From contig NBAY01000005.1 of assembly GCA_002794775.1 (NCBI GenBank), positions 930,001 through 994,000 on the forward strand: a DNA stretch of 64,000 nucleotides, given 5' to 3'. The notes below the pieces were generated by a model. It worked only from the letters and a program-made list of their open reading frames with translations. It searched no databases and was not told the DNA's origin. Each line of letters starts with the position of its first letter. Within the stretch, counting starts at the first letter, position 1. Made by a program: the position numbers and the translations under genes. This stretch comes from Porodaedalea pini (Eukaryota > Basidiomycota > Agaricomycetes > Hymenochaetales > Hymenochaetaceae). Shown here piece by piece: positions 1 to 10,085 of this stretch.

Positions 1-957
1 AAAGAAGAAGATCATACGTATCACAAGCGTTGTGAGTTCGAATGATTTCTCAATTAATTTGCTAGCCGTCCACATTTTGATACGTCGGATATAGCTCCTA
101 TTCGCGGCGATATTGACCTTGGATGTCTTGCTACTTCTGTCCTATAAGTGTAAGTTATATTCCAATGTTTTTCAAAAGCGCTGAGTAGCGTCTAACAATC
201 TGAATAAGTTGTCCAGTATCCAATGTACGTCTAAATCTCCACATGCTCCATTGGACAATCTCTTACCGATATTCTAGGGAAGGACTTTCATGTGCACTCT
301 CTGCTACTATGTCGAAGCCAGTTTATCTTAGTTCCTACGCATGCGCGCTTACTAGTGATATTGCGATCTCTGGCACCTGTGCTATCAAGGTCTTCCGGTT
401 GTGTGCGTTCTAATTTAGATTTTTCCCTAGCATTCTAATTCGCCTCTGTTCCTATTTTAGGGTCTGGCGGAGAGTCCCGTCTCGCGTGGATCATGTTCCG
501 TGACAGTGAGCTCATACTCAAGGACTTGACAGTGCCGTTCTTCGCGCTAAACGAAACAATTTCGCCAATTTCAGTTCTTGCCTACATTCTCGTACTTAGC
601 GCGTAAGTTTCGCTGCTCTTGCTGCTCTTGAATAGCGAGTTATTACATGGTTTTGAGTTTAGTATGGCCATTCCCCAATTCATCACACCCCTCCTTTTGC
701 CTGCTACGAGCTCCATCATTGTTGCTGCGCTCAGCTATGCTATTATGACCCTGTCGGGCATCGCCAGTTGTCGAATGATACTCAACATGCGCAAATGCGC
801 CCGTGGCCTGCCGGACGTTTCTCTAGCTTCTATGGCGATCGCTTATCCTACGGCAGCAACGCTTCCTTCGGTAGCCTTCGAACGTGGCGAGGTCGAAAGT
901 GAATCGCTTGCAGACAGCTGGGATTTATATGAACGAGCCAATTATGAGACGGCGTGA
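1..957 (+). CDS. DUF6533-family membrane protein, copy A (3' part only)
   Basis: The gene enters from the left edge, so its N-terminal DUF6533 domain is outside the window. The first bases correspond to the exon that in copies B-D reads LLRAAALY followed by a basic KKK stretch. Later exons include one encoding GGESRLAWIMFRDS (about 461-509). The last exon starts at 663 after a TAG acceptor and encodes MAIPQF, two hydrophobic segments around SIIVAALSYAIM, then the conserved SGIASCRM and LNMR motifs and an acidic tail, with the stop at 955-957. The family is a basidiomycete group of multi-pass membrane proteins of unknown role. Exons before 460 are placed only by comparison with copies B and C and are less certain. 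It lies tail-to-tail with an oxygenase remnant. Confidence 0.7.
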
Positions 958-1094
958 GTAGATGAATGTACTTATACGGGATTTCTTGCAATGAAGACAC
1001 TCTCGGTCCTTTTGTATGTATTGTTGCCGCTGATCGCTAATGCGAAATCCGTTGATGAGTCTGATATATAAATTCAGCATAAGACACCGTAGGT

Positions 1095-1482
1095 AGGATG
1101 AACAGCCATTATCACCTCTGGTTTGGTTTCCATACTCCGACCGGGACGCATCTCTCATGTCCCTCCACGGAAGTATGTACGACGGCTTCAGAAGCAGACT
1201 ATGCCCGCACCACCCGGTCTGATGCTCTGCCAGTGGTTTCCAGCCCATCCGACGAACTATTCAGTTACTTTGATGTTCGGTTCATACCTCGCTCAGAAAC
1301 CGTCGACGAAATCAAATTTATCGGCCAGTGTATGTAGATGCGCAACAGGACTATGGCGCGTGAGGAACACAGTGCACGCCTGAGGGAACAGCTCGGTACA
1401 TGTCAAAATGCAGGATGCCACAAGAGAAAGACGTGAGCCCGTCCCGAGCATCGCAGATTACGCGCCATGAAAGCTGGTGAAC
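1095..1482 (-). pseudogene. 2OG-Fe(II) oxygenase remnant 1 (C-terminal half)
   Basis: The reverse complement resembles the 3' half of the intact oxygenase at 8112-9358. Bases 1107-1165 match its last exon, and bases 1370-1480 match the segment around the GDALTLFSGG and SNLH coding region. Stops and indels break every frame, so this is a dead copy. It ends abruptly at about 1,465-1,482, where the inverted segmental duplication begins. Its tail-to-tail position behind DUF6533 copy A repeats the gene order of the other units. Confidence 0.6.
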
Positions 1483-1739
1483 ACGCTATCTACGCAAAGT
1501 GTTCGACTGAGTGAGAGAAGTATATGCAAGCAGCAGCCCGCGCCGGTTTGTGCTAAGAACATAAGGTTGACTCATCGAGTTTGGTAGGTTTGTCTCACGC
1601 TTTGAAAAATTCCGCACAATGCCACACTGTAGTAACTCACCGAAAACAGCCATGGGCTGGCTTGTGAAACTGCTCGTTCGGCGTCTGGCATATCGCCCGT
1701 CTCGATCTACAACAATGTTTGATGGGAATCATTCAATTG

Positions 1740-2444
1740 CCGTTGCGTTCACCTATACTTGACTCGCTTCTCCGAGAAATTGTAACGTTGTTGATATCAC
1801 TATCACCGGTCAAGGCGGGGCGATTCATGCCACCATTGAAATGCACGAAGAAAATAAGAATAACGTCAACGGACTTAAGCGCCTTCCTCATCGCAGGGTT
1901 GTGGGACCGAGATATTGTACCTCCCGAGAACAATGTGAGTGCGTCCGAAGCATTTCAAATCGCAGGGCCTGGAAGCTGGCACACTCTGGCTGTGCGGACT
2001 ATTCTGCAGAAACCCTCTACGGAGGTAAGGCGAGCAAACAGCTAAACCATGAAAAAGCAAGCTCTTTACCAGCGTTCTAGGCATGGCTTTCTCCTTTATG
2101 TACAACGTATATTCTTCCAATGAGGCACTGACGCTGATTATCATCTCAACTGCGACGATTAGCTCAAAGTACTCGACTGGAAGCAGCACATTTGAGCCCC
2201 CAAATGCTAAACGACCCCATGTTGGCAGTTTTGTGGCTGAGCATTTGGCCCCGCTACCTAATAAGCCAAAGCCCTCGTAGCAAGGCCAAGCCGGTTGTCC
2301 CAACACAGTTCGGCACAGTATCTCGTCTCTCCCACGAAGTTTGGAAGCACTGTTCCGAGGCCCGGGGAAAAGTTTTAGACCCCATTGCTCTCGCCTTAGA
2401 CATCCCTTGATCACCAGCCAGTACTCCGGAAGAGTCATTTTCAC
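1740..2444 (-). pseudogene. 2OG-Fe(II) oxygenase remnant 2
   Basis: On the minus strand the stretch near 1,900-1,990 matches the part of the intact oxygenase that encodes GHAICNVGDALTLFSGG, with substitutions and indels. A piece near 2,100-2,200 matches the region before the iron-binding motif. A 189-codon open frame crosses this region but does not follow the oxygenase frame throughout, so I do not take it as a protein. The remnant is head-to-head with DUF6533 copy B, as in the other units. Its duplicate is at 33413-34135 (+). Confidence 0.6.
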
Positions 2445-2731
2445 CTACGCGGAAATTTCGCTCGTAATCGAATACTCACTGCACTCTCGCCGACGCGTGA
2501 CAATTTTAGCAGGAATTCAAGGACTGGAAAGAGTTCGTCGACGGAATTAGAAACTGAGTGCGTCGAGTTACCGATTTTATTCTACGTTTATCAAAGCATC
2601 ATTTGCGTTTCGGAGCTGGAGGCATGGAAGCATTAGAGCTCCGGCGATATGTTGGCACTAGAACAGCTCCAGGCGGTGAAAGCACAATAAAAGTACTCCG
2701 CTCCTGCGTGCGTCCGCGTATCCAAGACGCC

Positions 2732-4689
2732 ATGAGCATCCACACTGCGCAAGAACGGTTTCTCATTGAAGTACAACAAAATGAGAAGATTGTACAGGTG
2801 TGTAATCTTTAATGATCTACGACCAAACTCATTTGACGAATATATGAATGGAGTACGTTGCAGGTGAGGAGTTGCAGCCAAGCTCCCTCATTCTTACATT
2901 AACGCTAGAACGTCAGCGAGCATGTTGGCTTTGATAGGCTTTGACATATGCATCTTCTTCGACGAGTGAGTTCCATTCGGTCTTGACTATTATACGATGG
3001 ACTGATCAGTCATCTCCTCGACCTTCTCCTCTCCCTCCGACTCTTCTATTAAAGTGAGGTAAGTGTTCATGATGTATTATGATCCTTCGTGCTTGTTGGA
3101 CGTTTGAGATATAGTTCGATTTTGTTTGGGTGAGTCTATGCTGCACGTATGATTTCAGCGCATCTGTTGAATTGCATATATGCTATGAAGAAAGCAAGAC
3201 GGACTTGGGGGAAAGCACTTTACTTATTTATACGGTATGGGACACTCTTGATAACGGTTTCCGGTCTCTACGGTAAGCACTTCATTATATCGTTATTATC
3301 ATTATACAGTATCTAGTCTCAACGTAGTTACCGTGCAAGGTTCACTTTATGTTAATCCTTCATCCGCAGTAAGTACAGTTACCTGCGAGTTTAAGCCTAA
3401 TCATTTAATAATGCTATTGACATATAGACGTGCGTTTTCACAAAATAAAGAAGACGTTCTCGAAGAGCTGAATCTATGGACTGAAAGATGTCGCATGCTG
3501 ACGCAGGTTTACACGACGTTAGTGTCTAAGTTTTTCGTTTCCTATACCTTATTGACCGAGTTCTTAAACGTTAATATTAAACACAGCCTTGCTTGTATAC
3601 TAAGTCTTTCCATCAAAGGTTTGTTTTCATGGGCTCGTCCGCCCACGGCGGTTCACCTTTGCTTATCTGTGTCACTTTTCTCACCATATAGTTACACAAC
3701 TGCTTAGGGCTGCCGCACTTTACGGCGACTCATGGAGGAAAAAAGTAATAATATGTGTCAGCAGTATTGTGGGTACTAGTTATTCTTTCTTTGCCAACCG
3801 TAGAAGCGCTGACACGTCCATTCTAGCTGCAATTCGTGGTACTGTTCGCGTTAAGTATCATGCTGATTTTTTCATACCGAGGTATGTCACATTCCAACGG
3901 AAACCTCCCTTTTGTAAACTTAAAATACTGTTACTTGTTTATACCAGCCATCAAGTATCCGTTGTACGTTTGAGCCAGAAGATGCTTTCACTTACGCATG
4001 ACTCATTGATTTTTCTAGTCGAGGATTCTCATGCGCTCTTTCGGCGACATTTCCCAGGCCGATCTATCTCACCTTTTACGCATTCACTATTGCTCCTGAT
4101 CTAATCATCTGTGCCACTTGCGCTTTCAAAATCTTTCAACTGTGTGCGTCAGACTTTAAATAAATTGCTTGTCTTCGACCCTCGCTCATTCACTCTGTTC
4201 TGTAGGGGCCGGAGGGGAATCCAGTCTCGCATGGATCATGTTTCGTGACAGTAAGAGCATACTTAAGTTCTCGATAGGTTCATACTCACTGAACAAATAA
4301 CTGCACCATTCTTTTAGTACTTGCTTACATGCTTATACTCACCCTGTAAGATCTGCATCTCTACAAACCGACCGCGACTCACAGAATGAGCTCATGTATC
4401 AACTTGCAGTATGGCCATTCCACAATTCCTCACGCCCCTTTTTCTACCGGCTCACAGCACGATCATTGTGACTGGACTCAACTTTGCTATTCTCTCTGTT
4501 TCGGGAATCGCAAGTTGTAGAATGGTTTTGAATATGCGCTCGTACATTTTGGGCCAGCCGGACGTCAGCCTCGTCACTATGGCCATGGCTAATCCTACAA
4601 CGGCGTCGATTTCTCAAATCGACTTCGACTGTGGTGGAGTCGAGGCTGAAACACTTGGAAGCGACGGAGAGGGTTACGAGATGACGTGA
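2732..4689 (+). CDS. DUF6533-family membrane protein, copy B
   Basis: Multi-pass membrane protein of a basidiomycete family with unknown function. Exons that join in frame: 2732-2797, microexon 2854-2863, 2917-2965, microexon 3055-3058, 3115-3129, 3191-3272 and 3328-3368. They give the family signature: YVAASMLALIGFDICIFFDD, then EFDFVW, then KKARRTWGKALYLFIRYG-like sequence. Later exons encode LLRAAALYGDSW (about 3,700), a FPRPIYLTFY segment (about 4,060), GGESSLAWIMFRDS (about 4,210) and the last exon 4410-4689 with MAIPQFLTPLFLP, SGIASCRMVLNMR and an acidic tail. I chose the ATG at 2732 because the upstream ATG at 2624 is not conserved in copy D. Intermediate exons between 3,370 and 4,200 are only partly resolved. 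Confidence 0.75.
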
Positions 4690-5079
4690 GCAATCGAATG
4701 CATTTATGTGGTGTTTACTGCTATGACACTTTTAGTTCTCGATACGTACTTTGTCTGCTGAGTGCAAGCTCAGAGCAACTTGCCAGCAAAGCCTAGCTGA
4801 AACGGCGACCGGCACTCTGAGCAACTGTTTAAATGACATCTCTGCAGCAGCCTTTCCTTTCATATTATTCCTCGCACTTGTAAGACATGATATAAGCACT
4901 GTTTTCCTCTAATATACATTATAAGTTATTTATAAATTTTAAATACATTCTACACAGACTACAAAGCAGACTCAATGCGAAATTCCTGCATTTGGATGGC
5001 GTCGATCATCTCTTTACAAACGCGCCGCGCGACACTGCAGGTTCGTCTCTTCTCAACACTCGCCGAAAGCCAGCGTGAC

Positions 5080-5775
5080 GCTTATGCAAAATAAGCTGAT
5101 GAGCCCGATACAGAAAAAAGCGCGCGTCGGAGGAAAGCAAACGCGATTAGGTCTCCTTCAGCCTGGGCTCCATTCCCCGGCTTGCCCGCTCGTCTCAAGT
5201 CCTTACACAGGATTGAATTCGTCGTCTTGAGAAACAAGCTATGTTTGTACTCGCTCGCTATGGTGTTCGGCTCATGCTTCGCTCGTTTCTCATTCAAATT
5301 ACTGTCGGCGTTTAGAGCAGGGCGATGTACGCTATATCACTGAGCGCTTGCGCCTTACTGAAGGAGGAGCGACGCTATGCATGTTTGAACGTAGGCTTCG
5401 GGTACTACATCCAGTAATTAGCATGAAAGGACCGCAACCTTTCAGGTCGCAGGATCTTCCAGTGAAGCTGGCACATATACTATCATGCGAACTATTCAGA
5501 GGAACACCTGCAGGTTACAAGGTGTGCAAACAGTCAAAACGGAGAGCGAGCTAAATTCTACGACAAGTGTTCTAGGCGTGACTTTCTCCTTTACGTTCTG
5601 CATGTATTTTTCCCTGGATCTGATCACCGTCTCAACTGCTCGTCCGGTAGCGAAGCATTCGAAGGCACGATCTTTTACACTTCGGAGCTTGGAAGCGCTG
5701 GTACGAGACTGAGGAGTTTAGTTGTCGTCTGACGTTTCTTCGTATTCCCGTCACCAGGTCTCAATGACAGCGGTA
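5080..5775 (-). pseudogene. 2OG-Fe(II) oxygenase remnant 3
   Basis: On the minus strand 5082-5297 reads MNEKRAKHEPNTIASEY, which matches the intact oxygenase's C-terminal LSPEEQAKYDPNTTANEW. The piece at 5,340-5,470 corresponds to the SGG..SNLHRVV region and 5,570-5,770 to the segment before the HxD motif. Frames are broken and the iron ligands are not preserved. Its paralogue in the inverted arm is 29926-30643 (+). It is tail-to-tail with DUF6533 copy B and head-to-head with copy C. Confidence 0.65.
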
Positions 5776-5919
5776 GCGCGCGCTCGATTGGGAACTTTGG
5801 ATTGACAGGCGGTTGAAAGGTGAGTAGATTGAACTTGCAAATTTTCGAGGATCAATGCATCATTTTCGCTTTGAAGCTGATTTATGAAATCGACGTTTCT
5901 GCGTCAAGGATCCGGGCCA

Positions 5920-7947
5920 ATGTTGGTACCGGAACAGCCTGAGACGTATAAAGCTCGACGCTTGCGATATGAGGTAGTGTGCAACGATACACCTTTGCAT
6001 ATCCAAGGAGTCAGGGGGATCAACAGTGCTCAAGAGCTACTTCTCCCTGAAGTATTGGAGAGCGCAAAAGTCGTACAGGTGAGTCTCTCTAATGACCTAT
6101 ACGGGAGCGTACTTTAGCTAATATTTTATGGAGTATGTTGCAGGTGAGGGATCATAACTAAGTTCCAGGCCCTGTATTAATTCGACAAATGTCAGCCAGC
6201 ATGTTAGCTCTGATAACATTTGACATATGTGTCTTTTTCGATGAGTAAGATCTATTCCTTTTCTTGATCAGTGTATAATGTACTGATGAATCTTTCCCAT
6301 CCTCTTTTTCTGAAGCGAGGTGAGTTTGCGTGATACATGATCTTGCTTACCTATTTGGACATTTGTGCTTTTCGAATCCAGTTAAAGTTTGTCTGGGTTA
6401 GTTTGCATGTTGCTATTGCACGATTCGTACTGAAAATTGTCTATACACCGAAGAAAGCAAGGTTGTCTTGGGGGAAAGTGCTTTATTTATTGATCCGGTA
6501 TGGGTCGCTCTTGACAATAACTTTGGCCCTTTTCGGTAAGCACCTCGCTATACGGTATCAGTATTGTCCCTAGACCTAGTCTCATCGGAGTCTATCACAT
6601 GCAAGGTTCACTATATGTCACCCCTTCATCCACAGTAAGCTCGATTTCCCTTCTTCTTTCTATTCAAATCGGGATAGTTAAAGATGCTCTTGACATATAG
6701 TCGTACGTTATGATCAGCGGAGAGGAATAAGGGAACTCACTTCGTTACTTGAAAGATGCCGAATGTTATCTCAGATTTACATTGCGTTAGTTTCTGGTTT
6801 TATTTTCGCTGATATGCCTTAAACTGAATCCTTTAATTAAATGCAGATTGGCTTGCGTGCTGTGTCTTTCTGTCCAAGGTCTAGTTTGAAGAGTTCATCC
6901 GTGCATATCGGCTTACCTCTGTTCTCACATAGTCACACAACTGCTTAGAGCTGCTGCCGTCTACAGTGACTCGTCGAAGAAGAAAATTATAATATGCATA
7001 AGTAGTGGTGTAAGTCCAAGTCATTTTTTATTTGCCTCTAGGTACCCAGGATCGTTGCTTAAAGGCTGTTGCGTTCCGTTCAGCTACAGATTATGGTGGT
7101 ATTTGCATTAAGCGTCAGACTTACTCAGTCCTACCAGGGTACGTCAAATTCCATAATAGGTACCGTAGCGTTTGAAGCTTACATGTGAACTGCCTTTGCC
7201 AGCCATACAGTATCCATTGTGCGCCTGAGTAAAGAGATTCTTCCTCCGACATGTTGCTCAACTGGGTTTTTTAGCCAAGGATTTTCATGCGCACTGACAG
7301 CGACATTCCCCAAGCCAGCTTACCTCAGCTTCTACACAGTCACCGTTGCTTCTGACATAGCCATTTGTGCCACTTGCGCCTTCAAAATATTTCAATTGTG
7401 TGCGTTTGACTTGTAATGCATAGCTTGTGCTCTACTCTCAATCTGCTCTCTTTTATAGGGGCCGGAGGGGAATCTAAACTTGCGTGGATCATGTTTCGTG
7501 ACAGTGAGTTCTTGCTCAAGAAATTGGAAGTTTTATACCAACTAATCAAAACTATTCCGCCATTTCTTAGTCCTTGTTTACATGCTCTTAACAACCGCGT
7601 ATGCCCCGCTCCGCTACCCTTGCGGTTGTAATTAATCACTGCGTTTGAACCATAGTATCGCCGTTCCGCAGTTCCTCACACCCTTCTTTTTACCGGTCAA
7701 AAGCAGCATCATCATAAGTGGTCTCAGCTATGCTATAATCACCTTTTCGGGCCTTGCAAGCTGTCGAATGCTATTGAATATGCGCTCGTACGTTCTTGGC
7801 CAGCCGGATATCAGTTTAATCACCATGGTCATGGCCTATCCTACGACGGCAACAATTTCTCAGATAGCCTTCGAAGGCGGTGGATTTGAGGATAATCTCC
7901 CTGAAGGCAGCAGGGTCTCTAGACAGGGCGAGCATGAGACACTGTGA
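5920..7947 (+). CDS. DUF6533-family membrane protein, copy C
   Basis: Same family and exon plan as copy B: microexon 6134-6143 (encoding YVA), an exon encoding ASMLALITFDICVFFD, 4-nt microexon 6316-6319, ELKFVW, then KKARLSWGKVLYLLIRYG. Later exons encode LLRAAAVYSDSSKKK (about 6,940), SQGFSCALTATFPKPAY (about 7,280), GGESKLAWIMFRDS (about 7,460) and the last exon 7656-7947 with VPQFLTPFFLP, SGLASCRMLLNMR and an acidic tail. The start is uncertain: the ATG used in copy B is replaced here, and the nearest upstream in-frame ATGs are 5920 and 5884. It could be expressed from a changed start or be newly inactivated. It is tail-to-tail with the intact oxygenase. Confidence 0.68.
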
Positions 7948-8111
7948 AAAGGCGTACACGTCTATAGAAGTAGCATAAGGGATATTTTCGGTCCTTATTG
8001 TACACTTTGCTTGTTTCATATATGCGCAATGGGAATTGGATAATTAGCACAGAACATGAATCTTGCACAGAATTCCGAATGCAAAGAAAAACTTTGACAG
8101 TGGCGATGCGC

Positions 8112-9358
8112 TCATATCACTTCTGGCTTGTGCTCCATTCCGCGACTTGCCCGCCATGTCTCAGGCCCCTAAACAGACATAAATACAATGATTTAGGAAG
8201 CCCGATATACACTTACAGTCCTGTTCTTGATTCTCTGGTTCCTGATCCGTCGAGCGAACCACTCATTTGCTGTCGTGTTTGGATCGTACTTCGCCTGCTC
8301 CTCAGGGGATAAGTGGGAAACTGCGGCCTTGACCAACTCACTTTCATCGGTCAGGGCGTGAAGGCGTACACTGTTTCCAGGCCGCGTGAAGAATACGAGA
8401 GACCAACGCGGATATGCGCCTTGAGCACCAGGAGGAGGGACAACACGGTGCAAGTTCGAACGCAGGATACCACCCGAGAATAGCGTGAGAGCGTCCCCAA
8501 CATTGCAAATCGCGTGCCCTGGGAGCGGGCGCACGTATTGCCAGTCTGGACTGCCCGGCGGGAGCACCTGCAGTCCGCCGAGCCGGTTGTGCAGAAACGA
8601 GAGGGAGCCGAAGTCAGTGTGTGCACCGAGAGCCACTTTTTCTTTCTCCGTCGCGGAGTTGGCGTCGCCTCGCTTCGGCGGGTTCTTGATGCAGCGTGCC
8701 TCTGAGCCGCTCGGGTCGTCGAGCGCATGCAGGTTGAGGAGTGCTCCAGTGGGAAGGCCGAGCTTCTTCTCAAAGACAGAGATGACGGTATTGTTGACTT
8801 CGAGAGACTTGCGCACGAAGGGCTTGATCGTCGATTCCATACGATCATTGACAGTTGAGGGATAAGTACGATGGACGGTCTCCGGGTATGCCAGTGCATC
8901 GTCCTTGGACACATTTATGAACTCGGCTGTGTCAAGACTACCGTACTCGTCCGTTGCATTTGAACCTGCGGCTTTGTATCTTTTCACAAATTCTGATTAG
9001 TGTTGGCTTTCGCCAGTGAAAACCCGGGACAAACCCAAACGAGCGACCATCGTCGCCTTGTTCAAACTTCATTTTTTCATGCATTGGGAGGTCCATAGTC
9101 TCAGCCCCCATCTCAAACATAGCCTCGACTTCACGGTCGGCGCCATGATTCTTTAGACTAGGTGGAAACGTTAGTACTCGTGTGGAATGGAAAAGACTTG
9201 CGTAACAGTACTTACTACCAAAATCCGAGTTCTGTCGCAGCTTTCCAGAGCTTATCGGATTCCTGAGCGTCGCCAGCCTTGATAAGTTCGAAGTCGACAA
9301 CCAAGAGTGGGTGCGTTGGGATGTCGTCCGGGAAGGGAGGAAGTGCAAGACCAGGCAT
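8112..9358 (-). CDS. 2OG-Fe(II) dioxygenase (isopenicillin N synthase-like)
   Basis: Predicted Fe(II)/2-oxoglutarate-dependent oxygenase of about 350 residues; the substrate cannot be read from sequence. Exons: 9358-9216, 9157-9035, 8979-8217 and 8168-8112, all in phase with GT..AG introns. The N-terminal DIOX_N-type part runs from MPGLALPPFPDDIP through YLKNHG and FEQGDDGRSFGY. The jelly-roll core has the iron ligands HTD in GAHTDFGSLSFL and the distal His in SNLHRVVPPPG, with the cosubstrate-binding RWS in PRWSLVFF. An open reading through the last intron would stop at 8193. I prefer the splice at 8217/8168 because it restores the family ending GPETW.ASRG. It is the only intact member of an array that holds several dead copies, each facing a DUF6533 gene. 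Confidence 0.9.
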
Positions 9359-10085
9359 GTTCAGCGATCAGAAGTACTTGCTCTGATGCTCGTGGTGGAC
9401 GCTGATGCGCGAACTTGGGAGTTCAGAGGCTATGCAGTAATATACTGTGAGAACGCATCCTCTCGCTGTCTCAGTCATCCCGTCATTCAGATCAGCCTCA
9501 TGGGCTGGGAGACCGAAAAGAGGGGACAGAGAAGACCTTGTGATCATACAGGAGCAAGCCGGGATAAAATTGCTCACAATGGAAACCAGAATTATGAAAA
9601 GCATACACTTTAAAGGAAGATTCGTTCACAAGCCTTGCGTACGGCTGCCGCGACGGCGAGCGTTAGTGCGAGAGCGACTTCTGTGCTCGCAAAATATCGG
9701 CACGGAACATACTGTATATATGAGCGACGTTAGAGAAGTCTACCACGTCCTGCTTCGTCCGCTCGATCCCGATCAGTTGACATCTAGGAATAGCGTAGAG
9801 GAGAGAAAGGTGGCACCAATAGCTAGACATTTGTCAATGCATCACACGACGCGTCGTTAATATTGTCGAGGTAGACGATCGAGCCTGTGTCATGAATGTA
9901 AATGTTCCCCTTCGATAATACGAGCGTTTACAAAGAGTCGTGTGAATATGTATTGGTTCGTGCTAATGTAATGGATGCAATCCGTTCAAGATTAGCTGCA
10001 AAGATGGCAGTACCTGTTTTTGTCCCGTTGTATATTACTGTGAATCCCGTCCACTCAGGGTATCTGAACCCAGAGAGCGAGAACG
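9359..10085. other. Intergenic spacer between oxygenase 5' end and PSD 3' end
   Basis: Upstream region of the oxygenase and downstream region of the decarboxylase. Open frames here show no recognisable domain, no repeat of other parts of the window and no clear splice-supported gene. I see nothing else in it. Confidence 0.5.

Larger units (their letters stand above)
1465..6660 (+). repeat. Left arm of a 5.2 kb inverted segmental duplication
   Basis: This block is collinear, in reverse complement, with 34322-29050. Both arms carry oxygenase remnant, DUF6533 gene, oxygenase remnant and the 5' part of another DUF6533 gene in the same order. The outer border is marked by GCGCGCCATGAAA in both arms. 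The inner border lies just after a DUF6533 intron start near 6,650. The arms have clearly diverged in introns and intergenic DNA, so the duplication is not recent. Borders are accurate to about 20 bp. Confidence 0.8.

Noticed and set aside
1875..2444. A 189-codon open frame on the minus strand
   Set aside because: It does not follow the oxygenase frame throughout and lies over a decayed oxygenase copy. The paralogous arm does not keep it open.
9447..9860. A 137-codon plus-strand frame upstream of the oxygenase
   Set aside because: No recognisable motif and biased composition; it overlaps the likely oxygenase promoter.
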